The position numbers and the translations under genes were made by a program. This document shows positions 41,643 to 51,779 of a stretch of DNA of 64,000 bases, in pieces (positions within the stretch are counted from its first letter, which is position 1; each line of letters starts with the position of its first letter). Source of the DNA: Actinoplanes campanulatus (lineage in GTDB: Bacteria; Actinomycetota; Actinomycetes; Mycobacteriales; Micromonosporaceae); contig NZ_BMPW01000008.1 in NCBI RefSeq assembly GCF_014647795.1, positions 248,001 through 312,000 on the forward strand, in the 5' to 3' direction. The notes below the pieces were generated by a model. That model did not search any database. It was not told the origin of the DNA and was given only the letters and a program-made list of their open reading frames with translations.

Positions 41643-42379
41643 TGACGGTCGGTACTCCACGGCGCGTGCTGTGGCACCCGCTTGTCGCCGCGGCACTGAT
41701 CGGTGCCGCGGCGACCGGTGGCGTTCTGCTGCACATCGGCGCCGTTTCCGTGGCCGCGCTCATCGGGTGGCTGGTCGCGGGCGCGGCGGGCGGCTTCGCC
41801 GTCAGCGGCTCCACTTGAAGCCGCAACTCGGCCTTCGTGCTGAACTCGCCGGTCGGGCGAGGTTATCCACAATTCTCCTTCTGTCTGGGGCAGGTGCTCG
41901 GTGCGCTGGTCACCGCGCTCGGTGCCCTCGTGGTCGGCTCCCTTCTGCGTCTGGCGGCACCGTCGGGCGTGTGGGTCGTGCTGCTGGTGTGCTGGTTCGC
42001 CGTCATCACCGTGCGGGAGTTCGGGCTGCTGTCGTTCGGGCTGCCGCAGAATGCCCGTCTGGTGCCCGTGACGGTGTTCCGTCATGGACGGTTCTTCGGT
42101 CCGTTGCAGTTCGGGCTTGAGATGGGCACCGGCCTGCGCACCTACGTCACCAGCGGATTGCCGTACGTTCTGCTGCCGGCCGTCGCCCTGCTCGCGTCAC
42201 CGGGCGCCGCACTGGTCGCGGGCCTGGGCTTCGGGCTGGGCCGTTCCCTCATGACGACGTCCAACCTGCGGTTCAGCGACGACAACTCGTGGGACCTGGA
42301 GTTCTCCCTCTACGAGCGGTGGATCAAGGCCATTCTGGTCATGGCGTTCGCCGGGGGGATCTTCGCCGCGGTGATCTGA
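41642..42379 (+). CDS. Candidate selenoprotein: multi-spanning membrane protein with in-frame UGA at codon 59
   Basis: ATG at 41642 overlaps the previous stop (TGATG). Codons 1-58 give two membrane helices (about 12-32, 34-55). The UGA at 41816-41818 is followed in the same frame by 186 codons to a TGA at 42379: SRNSAFVLNSPVGRGYPQF, Cys81, then about four more helices. The six codons between the UGA and the first possible restart (GTG 41837, no ribosome-binding site) have coding-type G/C third bases. A hairpin with a GGUCG loop lies about 32 bases after the UGA, and tRNA-Sec, selA, selB and selD are encoded 2-7 kb away. Read through, it is 245 residues with Sec59. Otherwise it is two ORFs of 58 and 180 residues. 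Confidence 0.6.
41842..41864 (+). promoter_or_regulatory. bSECIS-like hairpin downstream of UGA
   Basis: CTCGCC (41845-41850) pairs with GGCGAG (41856-41861) around the loop GGTCG; two further pairs extend it past one mismatch. Loop starts 32 bases after the UGA. Bacterial SECIS loops typically carry an exposed G-U/GGUC near the tip (fdhF of E. coli has AGGUCU) and lie within roughly 16-37 bases of the UGA. Confidence 0.5.
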
Positions 42380-42390
42380 GAAATTTTCCT

Positions 42391-42413
42391 CCGGCGCCTG
42401 CAACAGGCGCTCC
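42391..42413 (+). terminator. Hairpin between mau-like operon and sigma gene
   Basis: GCGCCTG-CAA-CAGGCGC with CCG/CGG-type outer pairing, 12 bases after the membrane-protein stop, 39 before the sigma start. Could end or attenuate the operon; no U-tract. Confidence 0.5.
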
Positions 42414-42451
42414 GGCTCCGGCGTACTAGTTGGCAGGAAAACGGAGGTGAC

Positions 42452-42970
42452 ATGACGGACACGACGTTCGACGAGTTCGTGCGGCAGGCGCTGCCCGGTC
42501 TGGCTCGCTACGCCTACGTGCTCGCCGGCGATCGGCACGCAGCCGAGGACCTGCTGCAGGACTCCCTGGTGAAAGCCATGGGCGCATGGTCACGAATCAG
42601 GCGAGACGGCAACCCGGTCGGCTACGTCAAGACCATCATGGCCCGGACGAATGTCAGCTGGTGGCGTCGGCGGCGACCGTCCGTGGCGGTCAGTGAGACT
42701 CTGGCCGCCACGGACGCAGCCCTGGCCGGGGTGGAACATCGCGATGAGCTGCGCCGGGCGTTGGCCACGCTGCCGCCGCTGCAACGGACGGTTCTCGTTC
42801 TCGGCTTCCTCGATGAGGCCGAGGACGAGGAGATCGCCAGTCTGCTGCACCGCCGGCCCGCCACCATCCGTTCCCTGCGGCGTCGCGCTCTGCAGAGTCT
42901 GCGCCGCAACCTTCGGATCGATGAGCTGCGGTCGGTCGACCGGGCAGCGGACCTTCAGGAGACGCCATGA
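42452..42970 (+). CDS. SigE-type ECF sigma factor
   Basis: 172 residues, ATG at 42452 with a strong GGAGGTGAC. Region 2: LARYAYVLAGDRHAAEDLLQ and DSLVKAMGAWSRI; region 4: LPPLQRTVLVLGFLDEAEDE and EIASLLHRRPATIRSLRRRAL. Typical of actinomycete SigE-family ECF factors. Same strand and 72 bases downstream of the mau-like operon; its partner gene overlaps by ATGA. It may control the operon or itself. Confidence 0.9.
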   Translation: MTDTTFDEFVRQALPGLARYAYVLAGDRHAAEDLLQDSLVKAMGAWSRIRRDGNPVGYVKTIMARTNVSWWRRRRPSVAVSETLAATDAALAGVEHRDELRRALATLPPLQRTVLVLGFLDEAEDEEIASLLHRRPATIRSLRRRALQSLRRNLRIDELRSVDRAADLQETP

Positions 42971-43659
42971 CGGAGAAACTGGAAGAACTGCTGGCCGCCG
43001 AGTTCCGCGACGGCCCCTACGACCTGCCGGTCGACGCCGACCGGCTCACCACGACAGCGCGTCGGCGCCGGGCGCGCCGGACCGCCGGCACCGCCGCGGC
43101 AGCCGTCTGCGCGGTAGCGCTGGGGGCCACCGCCGGAATCAGCATGCTCAACGCCTCCGGCCCGGGACCCGCAGATCTCCAGCCGGCCGGCCCCGCACTG
43201 TCGATCTCATCCGCACCGGCAACGCCGGCTCTGGTACCACTGCGGATCCGGGCGGACAGCGTGCAGATCGGCGAGGCCGTGGTGCGCGGCCTCCCCGCCG
43301 AGGCCGAGTTGTTGAACACGGCGGGAGCCGCGCAGCCGCCGGCCGCCGCGCTGCCCAGCACCGGCGACCGGGCCTCACTCTCGGTGCCGGGCAAGCAGGA
43401 CGCCGAGACCCGGCTCACCGTCGTCGTAGACGCCCAGGACCGCCCTGGCCTGCCCGGGGACCCCGAACCTCAGGACTGGTTCGGTTCCCTCGGCGGCGCA
43501 AAGGCTCTGCTGACGGTGGATGACAGCGCACAGACGACCTATTTCACGATGAACACCCCGGCGGGCCGCCGCTGGGACCTGGCTGCAACCGGCGCCGACG
43601 CCACTGCTCGGCTCGCCCTCATCAAGGACGTAGCTGTCGCAACGGCCCCGGGGCGCTGA
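42967..43659 (+). CDS. Single-pass membrane partner of the ECF sigma factor
   Basis: 230 residues. N-terminal cytoplasmic segment (EKLEELLAAEFRDGPYDLPV), Arg-rich stretch, one membrane helix (about 38-58), then a Pro/Ala-rich outside domain. Start overlaps the sigma stop. Layout fits an anti-sigma-like protein, though no HExxH/Cys zinc anti-sigma motif is present. Ends one base from the convergent MauE-like gene. Confidence 0.7.
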   Translation: MTEKLEELLAAEFRDGPYDLPVDADRLTTTARRRRARRTAGTAAAAVCAVALGATAGISMLNASGPGPADLQPAGPALSISSAPATPALVPLRIRADSVQIGEAVVRGLPAEAELLNTAGAAQPPAAALPSTGDRASLSVPGKQDAETRLTVVVDAQDRPGLPGDPEPQDWFGSLGGAKALLTVDDSAQTTYFTMNTPAGRRWDLAATGADATARLALIKDVAVATAPGR

Positions 43660-43660
43660 T

Positions 43661-44197
43661 TCACCGGCGCGAGCCGGCGCCTCCGGTCCGGACCGGCCTG
43701 CCCACACCAGCAAGCTGAGGTGCGAGCCAGCTGATCAGGGCGACCAGTATCGCCGCGCATCCGACGACCATCCGATCCGTCACGGCGGCGTCCGCATCCG
43801 GCGCAGACGCCGCCACGATCACGGCGCCACAGAACATCCAGGCCCGCACCACCACGCTCCAGGAGACGGCGCTGTCGCCGTCGAAGCAGCCGCAGGGCGT
43901 TCCAGGTCGCCGGATGCGCAGGACCGTGGTGTAGACACCGAATGCCGCGTACATCGCCGACGCCGGAGTCATCAACGGCCAGCTTGCCGTCAGCCACCCG
44001 GCAACGGCGCCGGCACCGGCGGCGACCTCGACGACGGCGACCACCGCGGCCAACGGCCGGTGCGACCACCGCGGAACCATGCGCTGTGCCGCCAGCACCG
44101 CCGCGAGATGCGCCCGCCGGCGTAGATGCCCGACGCCTGCGGCCAACAGCAGCAGCGCGCCACCCACCGCTATCGCCGTGGCGATCTGCTGATGCAT
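43661..44197 (-). CDS. MauE/DoxX-like redox-associated membrane protein
   Basis: 178 residues, ATG at 44197 behind GGAGAAG. Four membrane segments (about 5-23, 49-72, 77-95, 115-165 region) and the family CxC motif PCGCFDGD (Cys102, Cys104). MauE-type proteins shuttle reducing or oxidising equivalents across the membrane for disulfide formation, in partnership with MauD. It is the last gene of the selD-selA-selB-rhodanese run (25-base gap) and converges with the mau-like operon, which ties the two together. Confidence 0.8.
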   Translation of the reverse strand: MHQQIATAIAVGGALLLLAAGVGHLRRRAHLAAVLAAQRMVPRWSHRPLAAVVAVVEVAAGAGAVAGWLTASWPLMTPASAMYAAFGVYTTVLRIRRPGTPCGCFDGDSAVSWSVVVRAWMFCGAVIVAASAPDADAAVTDRMVVGCAAILVALISWLAPQLAGVGRPVRTGGAGSRR

Positions 44198-44222
44198 TCG
44201 ATCTTCTCCGTTCCGGACGGTG

Positions 44223-44636
44223 TCAGCGGCGTACGTCGGCGGGACCGGTCCACATCGGAAGGCCGGCCTCCCGCCACGCCTGCACCCCGCCGACCATGTC
44301 GGTGGCCCGGTGCAGGCCCACCGCGCGCAGACTCGCCGCCGCCAGGCTCGAGCTGTAACCGTGCCGGCAGACCACGATCACCGCAATGTCGTAGCCGATG
44401 GCCTCGGGAATCCGGTGCGGGGACGCCGGGTCGAGCCGCCACTCCAGGACGGTACGGTCGATCACCAGGGCGCCGGGAAGGTCGCCCTGCTCCCGCCGTT
44501 GGACATCGGTGCGCGTGTCGATCAACAACGCGCCCGCTTCGGCCGCCGCGAGCACCTCATGCGGCAGCAACCGTCGTACGCCCACGCGGGCCTCATCGAG
44601 AAGCGCCTGAACGCCGCGAGCCGGGGTGCTGGTCAT
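44223..44636 (-). CDS. Rhodanese-domain protein coupled to selB
   Basis: 137 residues, ATG at 44636 overlapping the selB stop by ATGA. Single rhodanese domain with active-site loop VCRHGYSSSLA (Cys90), plus LLIDTRTDVQRREQGDLPGA. Rhodaneses carry persulfides and some bind selenium as perselenide. Coupled translation with SelB suggests a role in selenium delivery to SelD or in the linked redox pathway. Confidence 0.85.
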   Translation of the reverse strand: MTSTPARGVQALLDEARVGVRRLLPHEVLAAAEAGALLIDTRTDVQRREQGDLPGALVIDRTVLEWRLDPASPHRIPEAIGYDIAVIVVCRHGYSSSLAAASLRAVGLHRATDMVGGVQAWREAGLPMWTGPADVRR

Positions 44637-46404
44637 CGAGATTCCTTCGTCAGAATGCGGCGGGCGGTGTCGAGCCTGCGGGTGGCGCCCTGCCGGTCGA
44701 GGTGCTCCAGCAGCGGCACCGCCACCCGTCGGCTGGTGTCCCATGCCGCGCGGGCCTGGCTGACCGTGAACGGCTGCGGTAGCGCGGCGACCCGCCGCAG
44801 CGCCTCGGCGGGCGCGCCGGGCAGCAGGTAGACGCCGTCAGTGATCCGGATCAGAACGCCCGCGGTGACGGCGGCGGCCAGATGCCGCCGGGACAGGCCG
44901 AGCCGGGCGAGATCCTCGGCGCCGGGCGCGGCGAACGGGGCGTCACGCAACCCGGCACAGATCTCGTCCAGCGCGCGGCGAATCGGCGCCGGGAAGCGGA
45001 TCCCGGTGTCCCGGCCGTGTACGCCACTGACATCCAGCACCAGCCCCGCCTCGGCGGCCAGGGCGCCGACCAGCCGCGCATCGGTGATCCCGGCCCGGCG
45101 AGCCGCAGCGTCGGGGGCGATGCCGGGAGACAACGGGTTCGCCGCCGCCCACTCGTCGACGACCCGGTGCAGTGCGGCCGTCCATTGCTTCCACACGACC
45201 GGGTCGACCAGCCACCCGCCGGCGGTGACCACCCCGTCCGGGTCGGCGTCCCCCGGGGCCAGGACACCGGCCATGACCAGCGCCTCGCGCCGGACCGCGC
45301 CGCGGCGGCCCACCTCCTCGGCGACCGTCGGACGGTCACGCATCCCGGCCAGAGCGGTGGCCCGCCGCCGGGCGTCGCCGCGGGCGTGCAGTCCGGGCGG
45401 CATGGTGTCGAGGACGACGAACCCGGCGACGACGTGCCGGGCGCCCGGATCACGGAGCAGGCCCCGCTCGCCGACGTGCAACGGCAACGGCGTCGCCGGC
45501 GTGAGGCGGGCGGCAGACGGGCCGAGCATCCGCACGCGTACGGCCACCGCCGCCGACCCCAGGTGCAGCGTCAGCTGGGCGGGCAGCCGGTCGGCGGCCC
45601 GAACCAGGCGCACGTCCATGGATGTGACCGGGGCGAAGGCGCCCGGCTGGACCAGAGCGTGGCCCCGGCGTACCTCGTCGGTTTTCAGCCCGCGCAGGTT
45701 GACCGCGAGCCGGGAGACCGCGCCCGCCCGGTCGACGTCGGTTTTGAGGCTTTGCAAGCCGCGGACCTGCACGGTACGGCCGGACGGGTAGAGCAGCAGG
45801 TCGTCGCCGACCGTCACGGTCCCGGACGCCAGGGTCCCGGTCACCACGGTGCCGCTGCCCCGTACGCTGAACGACCGGTCCACCCACAGTCGCGCCGGTC
45901 CCGGCGCCGGTGCGGGAAGCGCGCGGGTGAGATCCCGCAGCGTGTCCCGCAGCGCCGCAAGGCCCTGACCGGTCACGGCCGAGACCGCGACCGCCGGGAT
46001 CCCGGCCAGGCCGGTGCCGTCCAGCCGCTCGCGGGCCTGCGCGATCGCCGGGCCGGGATCGGCCAGGTCGCTGCGGGTGACGGCGAGAACCCCGTGGCGT
46101 ACGTCGAGCGCGTGCAACGCCGCCAGGTGCTCCGCCGACTGTTGCCGCCAGCCCTCATCGGCGGCGACGACGAACATCACGGCGGTGACCGGGCCGACCC
46201 CGGCGAGCATGTTCGTCACGAACCGCTGATGGCCCGGCACGTCGACGAAGGCGGTCATCTCGTCGTCGGCGAGGCTCGTCCACGCGAAGCCGAGGTCGAT
46301 GGTCATGCCGCGGCGGCGTTCCTCTGCCCACCGGTCGGGTTCCATCCCGGTGAGGGCACGCACCAGCGTCGACTTGCCGTGGTCGACGTGCCCGGCGGTC
46401 GCGA

Positions 46405-46414
<10 letters not shown>
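44633..46414 (-). CDS. selB: Selenocysteine-specific elongation factor SelB
   Basis: 593 residues from the GTG at 46414 (GGAG six bases upstream), starting inside the end of selA. G domain: GHVDHGKST (9-17), DVPGHQRF, TRSD. EF-Tu-like domains follow, with the SelB-type FSVRGSGTVVTGT, and a C-terminal region with winged-helix repeats that bind SECIS RNA. Delivers Sec-tRNA to UGA codons followed by a SECIS hairpin. Direct evidence that this organism can decode UGA as Sec. Confidence 0.95.
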
Positions 46415-47696
<1,282 letters not shown>

Positions 47697-47700
<4 letters not shown>

Positions 47701-48710
47701 CGCACCACCAGCGTGTGCTCGCCGTCGAAGGCGATCAGCTCACCGATCACCGTGCCGCCCGGGATCTCGCCGGCGACCAGCAGGCCGCCGGAGGTCTGCG
47801 CGTCGGCGAGCAGCAGCCGCTCCAGTTCGGTGACGTGCTGGCCGAAGCTGGTGTGCGGGTGCACCCAGTCGAGGTTGCGGCGCGACCCGCCGCTGACGAA
47901 ACCGTCGCGCGCCGCCTCGCGGGCACCGTCGAGATAGGGCACCGCGGCCGCGTCGACGACCGCCGTCACCCCGCTCGCACGGGCGAGTTTGTGCAGGTGG
48001 CCGAGCAGACCGAAGCCGGTCACGTCGGTGGCGCAGACCACGCCCGCCGCCAGGGCGGCCTTGGACGCCGCCCGGTTCAAGGTGGTCATCGCGGCGACCG
48101 CCTGCGCGAACACCTCGCCGGTCGCCTTGTGGCGGGAGTTGAGCACGCCGACACCCAGCGGCTTGGTCAGGCTCAGCGGGACACCGGGCCGACCCGCGTC
48201 GTTTCGCAGCAGACGGCGGGCGTCGCCGATCCCGGTGACCGCCAGCCCGTACTTCGGCTCGGCGTCGTCGACACTGTGCCCGCCGGCCAGATGGCACCCG
48301 GCCTCGCGGGCGATGGCGTACCCGCCGCGCAGCACCTCGGAGGCGACCGCCATCGGCAGCAGGTCACGCGGCCAGGCCAGCAGGTTCACCGCGAGGACCG
48401 GGTCGCCGCCCATCGCGTACACGTCGGACAGGGCGTTCGCGGCGGCGATGCGGCCCCAGTCGTACGGGTCGTCGACCACCGGGGTGAAGAAGTCGGTGGT
48501 CGCGATGATCGCGGTGTCGCCGTCGAGCCGGACGGCCGCCGCGTCGTCGCCGGACTCCAGGCCGACGAGCAGTTCCCACGGCGACGGCACCGGGCCGGCG
48601 TCGAAGACCCCGCCGAGCGCGGACTCCAGCTCACCCGGCGGAATCTTGCAGGCACAACCGCCACCGCGAGCGAACTGGGTCAGGCGCAACGAATCCTCGA
48701 CCAGATCCAT
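47697..48710 (-). CDS. selD: Selenide, water dikinase SelD
   Basis: 337 residues, first protein gene after tRNA-Sec on the same strand. Active-site loop GGGCACKIPP carries Cys at the Sec/Cys17 position (a Cys-type SelD) and the essential Lys. VGLESGDDAAAVRLDG, TTDFFTPVVDDPYDWGRI, GHSVDDAEPKYGLAVTG and DVTGFGLLGHL are family motifs. Makes selenophosphate from selenide and ATP. Confidence 0.96.
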
Positions 48711-48737
48711 CCGACGTTTCCCCCCGTAGACGTCTTA

Positions 48738-48833
48738 TGGCGGAGGCGGACAGGAATCGAACCCGCCGGCCGGGCTGAGCCAGGCCCACCCGCTTTGAAG
48801 GCGGGGGAGACCACCAGGAACTCAAACGCCTCC
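48738..48833 (-). tRNA. selC: tRNA-Sec (anticodon UCA)
   Basis: 96 nt including encoded CCA (48738-48740). Acceptor GGAGGCG pairs with CGCCTCC; anticodon stem CCCGC/GCGGG closes the loop CTTCAAA with anticodon TCA; a long variable arm (GGGCC...GGCC type) and T arm with GTTCGATTC follow. Located 27 bases upstream of selD, so all Sec machinery is in one locus. Confidence 0.95.
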
Positions 48834-48957
48834 ATACCTGGATGGATCTTAGACCACCCCCTCCAGGCTGGAGGGCTGGTGCCCGCGGTGTGCTTTCTCC
48901 TGGTAACGGGTGCGAGGGTTTCGAAAAGTGTCGGTGGTCGCTGCTAAGTTCTGCGCC

Positions 48958-49878
48958 GTGACCATTCACGAGTTCGTGACGACGTTCGCGGATCTTCCCG
49001 TCGTGCAGTCCGAGGACGACCCCGATCCGGCCGACCCGGCCGCCGTGGCCTGGCGGATCGAGATGGAGGACTTCGAGGCCTCCGAGGAGGAGTTCGCCGC
49101 GGCCTTCGAGCGGATGCTGGCGCGCAGCGGCCCAGCCGGCCCGACCGCGCTGATCATCGGCGAGTGGGGGTGCGCCTACGACACGGCCTTCCCCATCCGG
49201 GTGCTGCTCGACAACGCGGCCCGGCTCACCGGCCTGCGCGCGCTGTTCATCGGCGAGATGAGCTATGAGCAGTGCGAGATCTCGTGGATCCACCACAGTG
49301 ACATCACCCCGCTGCTCACCGCGTTCCCGGCGCTGGAGCGGCTGCAACTGCGCGGCGCCGACGGCCTCGAGCTGAGCCCGGTGCGTCACGAGAGCCTGCG
49401 TGCGCTGGTCTTCCAGTCCGGCGGTCTGCCCGCCTCCGTGATCCGGGCGATCGGCGCCAGCGACCTGCCGAGCCTCACCCACCTGGAGCTGTGGCTCGGG
49501 GTGGCCAACTACGGCGGCGACGCCCGCGCCGAGGATCTCGAGCCGATCCTGGCCGGCCGTTCCCTGCCCGCGCTCACCCACCTGGGCCTGCGCAACGCGG
49601 AGATCGCCGAGGAGCTGGCCGCCGCGGTCGCCGCCGCGCCGGTGGTCTCCCGGCTCACCAGCGTCGACCTGTCCCTCGGCGTCCTCGGTGACGCGGGCGC
49701 CGCGAGCCTGCTGGCCGGGCAGCCGCTCACCCACCTGGAGTCGCTGGACCTGCACCACCACTTCATGTCGCCGGAGATGGCCCAGCGGGTGGTCGACGAC
49801 CTGCCCGGCGTGACGGTCGACGTCTCCGACCCGCAGAAGGAGGAGCGCTGGGGCCGGTACACCGCGGTGGCGGAGTAG
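48958..49878 (+). CDS. STM4015-family leucine-rich-type repeat protein
   Basis: 306 residues from a GTG at 48958. Several LRR-like units (LERLQLRGADGLELS, LTHLELWLGVANYG, LTHLGLRNAEIAEE, LTSVDLSLGVLGDAG, LESLDLHHHFM) form a solenoid likely used for protein binding. Name follows the Salmonella STM4011-STM4018 locus, whose gene order is retained here. The next gene's ATG follows the stop directly. Confidence 0.8.
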   Translation: MTIHEFVTTFADLPVVQSEDDPDPADPAAVAWRIEMEDFEASEEEFAAAFERMLARSGPAGPTALIIGEWGCAYDTAFPIRVLLDNAARLTGLRALFIGEMSYEQCEISWIHHSDITPLLTAFPALERLQLRGADGLELSPVRHESLRALVFQSGGLPASVIRAIGASDLPSLTHLELWLGVANYGGDARAEDLEPILAGRSLPALTHLGLRNAEIAEELAAAVAAAPVVSRLTSVDLSLGVLGDAGAASLLAGQPLTHLESLDLHHHFMSPEMAQRVVDDLPGVTVDVSDPQKEERWGRYTAVAE

Positions 49879-50994
49879 ATGCCGCTCGCCCTCGTCGGTA
49901 ACCCGTCCAACCGCCGGGTCGCCCTGTTCACCGCCGCGGTGCGGCGGGCCGGGCTGCCCGCGCCGGCGATCCATCCGTGGCGCGAGGTGCTGCCCGCCGG
50001 TCACGTTCCCGGCCCCGGCACGCTGGTCCGGATCGACTCGCCGGGCGAGGACGCCGAGGTGGACCGTCTGCTCCGCACTCTCGGCTCGGGCCGCCCGGCC
50101 ACGACGGCCCGGCACGGCGAGATCCTGGGCATGGGCGCGGCCTTCGCCGGGCTGGGGCTGGCCCTCGCCCGCATCGCCGACGGTGGCGGGCTGCCGCTCA
50201 GCGATCCCGCGGACATCCTGACCATGACGGACAAGCGCCGCTGCCACGCGCTGTTGTCGGCCGCCGGGGTTCCGGTTCCGCCCGCGCTCGCTCTCTCCCC
50301 GGCGGCGGCCCCGAATGCCGCGGCCTCCGCGCCGGTGCACGGTTACGAAGCGCTGCGGGCCGCGATGCGGGCGGCCGGGTGGGGGCGGGTCTTCGTGAAA
50401 CCCGCCCACGGCTCCTCCGCCTCCGGGGTGATCGCCTTCGCCGCGGCCGGGCGGCGGGTCACGGCCGTCACCTCGGTCGAGCTGAGCGGTGGGTCCCTCT
50501 TCAACAACCTGGGGGTACGCCGTTATGACGACGAATCCTCCATCCGCACGATCGTCGACCTGCTGGCGCCGGACGGGCTGCACGTCGAGCAGTGGTTCCC
50601 CAAGGCGTCCCTCGGTGACCGGGTGCTCGACCTGCGGGTCGTGGTGATCGCCGGTCGGCCACGGCACGTGGTGGTGCGGACGAGCCGGTCCCCGATGACG
50701 AACCTGCATCTCGGCAACGCCCGCGGCGATGTCGGGGCGGTGCGGGCCGCCGCCGGTGAACGATCGTGGGCGGCCGCGATGGAGACGTGCGTGCGGGTGG
50801 CGGCGTGCTTTCCCCGTACCCTGCATGTCGGTGTTGATCTGATGTTCCGGGTGGGTTGGCGTGATCATGCGGTGGCTGAGGTGAACGCGTTCGGCGATCT
50901 GCTGCCCGGCGTGCTCGCGGACGGCCAGGACACGTATGACGCGCAGGTCGCCGCCCTCCTCGACGGGTGGGCGGACGCTTCGTGCGTGAGCTGA
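49879..50994 (+). CDS. STM4014-family ATP-grasp-like protein
   Basis: 371 residues, start directly after the STM4015 stop. MTDKRRCHALLSAAGVPVPP and VFVKPAHGSSASGVIAF are ATP-grasp features; VLDLRVVVIAGRPRHVVVR and VAEVNAFGDLLPG supply the metal/ATP loop (acidic residues and Asn). ATP-grasp enzymes join a carboxylate to an amine or thiol, so a ligase activity on an unknown substrate is plausible. Confidence 0.75.
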   Translation: MPLALVGNPSNRRVALFTAAVRRAGLPAPAIHPWREVLPAGHVPGPGTLVRIDSPGEDAEVDRLLRTLGSGRPATTARHGEILGMGAAFAGLGLALARIADGGGLPLSDPADILTMTDKRRCHALLSAAGVPVPPALALSPAAAPNAAASAPVHGYEALRAAMRAAGWGRVFVKPAHGSSASGVIAFAAAGRRVTAVTSVELSGGSLFNNLGVRRYDDESSIRTIVDLLAPDGLHVEQWFPKASLGDRVLDLRVVVIAGRPRHVVVRTSRSPMTNLHLGNARGDVGAVRAAAGERSWAAAMETCVRVAACFPRTLHVGVDLMFRVGWRDHAVAEVNAFGDLLPGVLADGQDTYDAQVAALLDGWADASCVS

Positions 50995-51779
50995 TCGGCA
51001 CCCATGACCTTCTGTTCGTCACGTTGGACACGTTGCGGTTCGATGTGGCGCAGCGGTGCCTGGCCGACGGGCGCACCCCCCGGTTGGCGAAGGTGCTGCC
51101 CGGCGGCGTGTGGGAGCGGCGGCACAGTCCGGCGAGCTTCACCTATGCGGCGCATCACGCCTTCTTCGCGGGTTTCCTGCCGACGCCGGTGACGCCGGGG
51201 CCGCACGAGCGGCTGTTCGCGGCCCGGTTCGGTGGCAGCGAGACCAGCGGGCCGCGGACGTTCGTGTTCGACGCCCCCGATCTTCCGGCCGGGCTGGCCG
51301 CCGCCGGATATCACACGGTCTGTCTGGGTGGGGTGGGGTTCTTCAATCCGGCCGCGCCGCTGGGCCGGGTGCTGCCGGGCATGTTCGCCGAGTCGCACTG
51401 GGAGAGCGCCTTCGGGGTGACCGCACCGGACTGTCTCGGCGCCCAGCTCGACCGGCTGGAATCGATCATCGCGGGACTGCCCGCCGGCCGGCCGCTGTTC
51501 ACCTTTCTCAACGTCGCCGCGATGCACCAGCCGAACAAGCACTACGTCCAGGGCGCCGGCAGCGACTCGGTGGCGACCCACGCGGCCGCCCTGGAGTATG
51601 TGGACGGTCGCCTCGACCGGCTGTTCGGGCTGGTCAGCGGGCGTGAGCGACCATGCTTGGTGATCATCTGCTCGGATCACGGCACGCTCTACGGCGAGGA
51701 CGGTCACGTCGGTCACCGGGTCGCGCACGAGACGGTGTGGACGGTGCCGTACGCCGACTTCATCCTGGAGCCATCGTGA
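50967..51779 (+). CDS. STM4013-family alkaline-phosphatase/sulfatase-fold protein
   Basis: 270 residues from the GTG at 50967 (28-base overlap); a GTG at 50982 is also possible. LLFVTLDTLRFDVAQ contains the metal-binding Asp and nucleophile region (Thr), MHQPNKHY and ICSDHGTLYGEDGHVGH the remaining metal ligands of the superfamily. Predicted phospho- or sulfo-hydrolase/transferase, probably cytoplasmic. Overlaps the next gene by GTGA. Confidence 0.8.
   Translation: MGGRFVRELIGTHDLLFVTLDTLRFDVAQRCLADGRTPRLAKVLPGGVWERRHSPASFTYAAHHAFFAGFLPTPVTPGPHERLFAARFGGSETSGPRTFVFDAPDLPAGLAAAGYHTVCLGGVGFFNPAAPLGRVLPGMFAESHWESAFGVTAPDCLGAQLDRLESIIAGLPAGRPLFTFLNVAAMHQPNKHYVQGAGSDSVATHAAALEYVDGRLDRLFGLVSGRERPCLVIICSDHGTLYGEDGHVGHRVAHETVWTVPYADFILEPS

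Noticed and set aside
41837-42379. Independent 180-aa gene starting at GTG 41837
   Set aside because: No ribosome-binding site, the start lies close to the SECIS-like hairpin, and the frame is continuous with the upstream ORF except for one UGA. Kept as alternative, not as main call.
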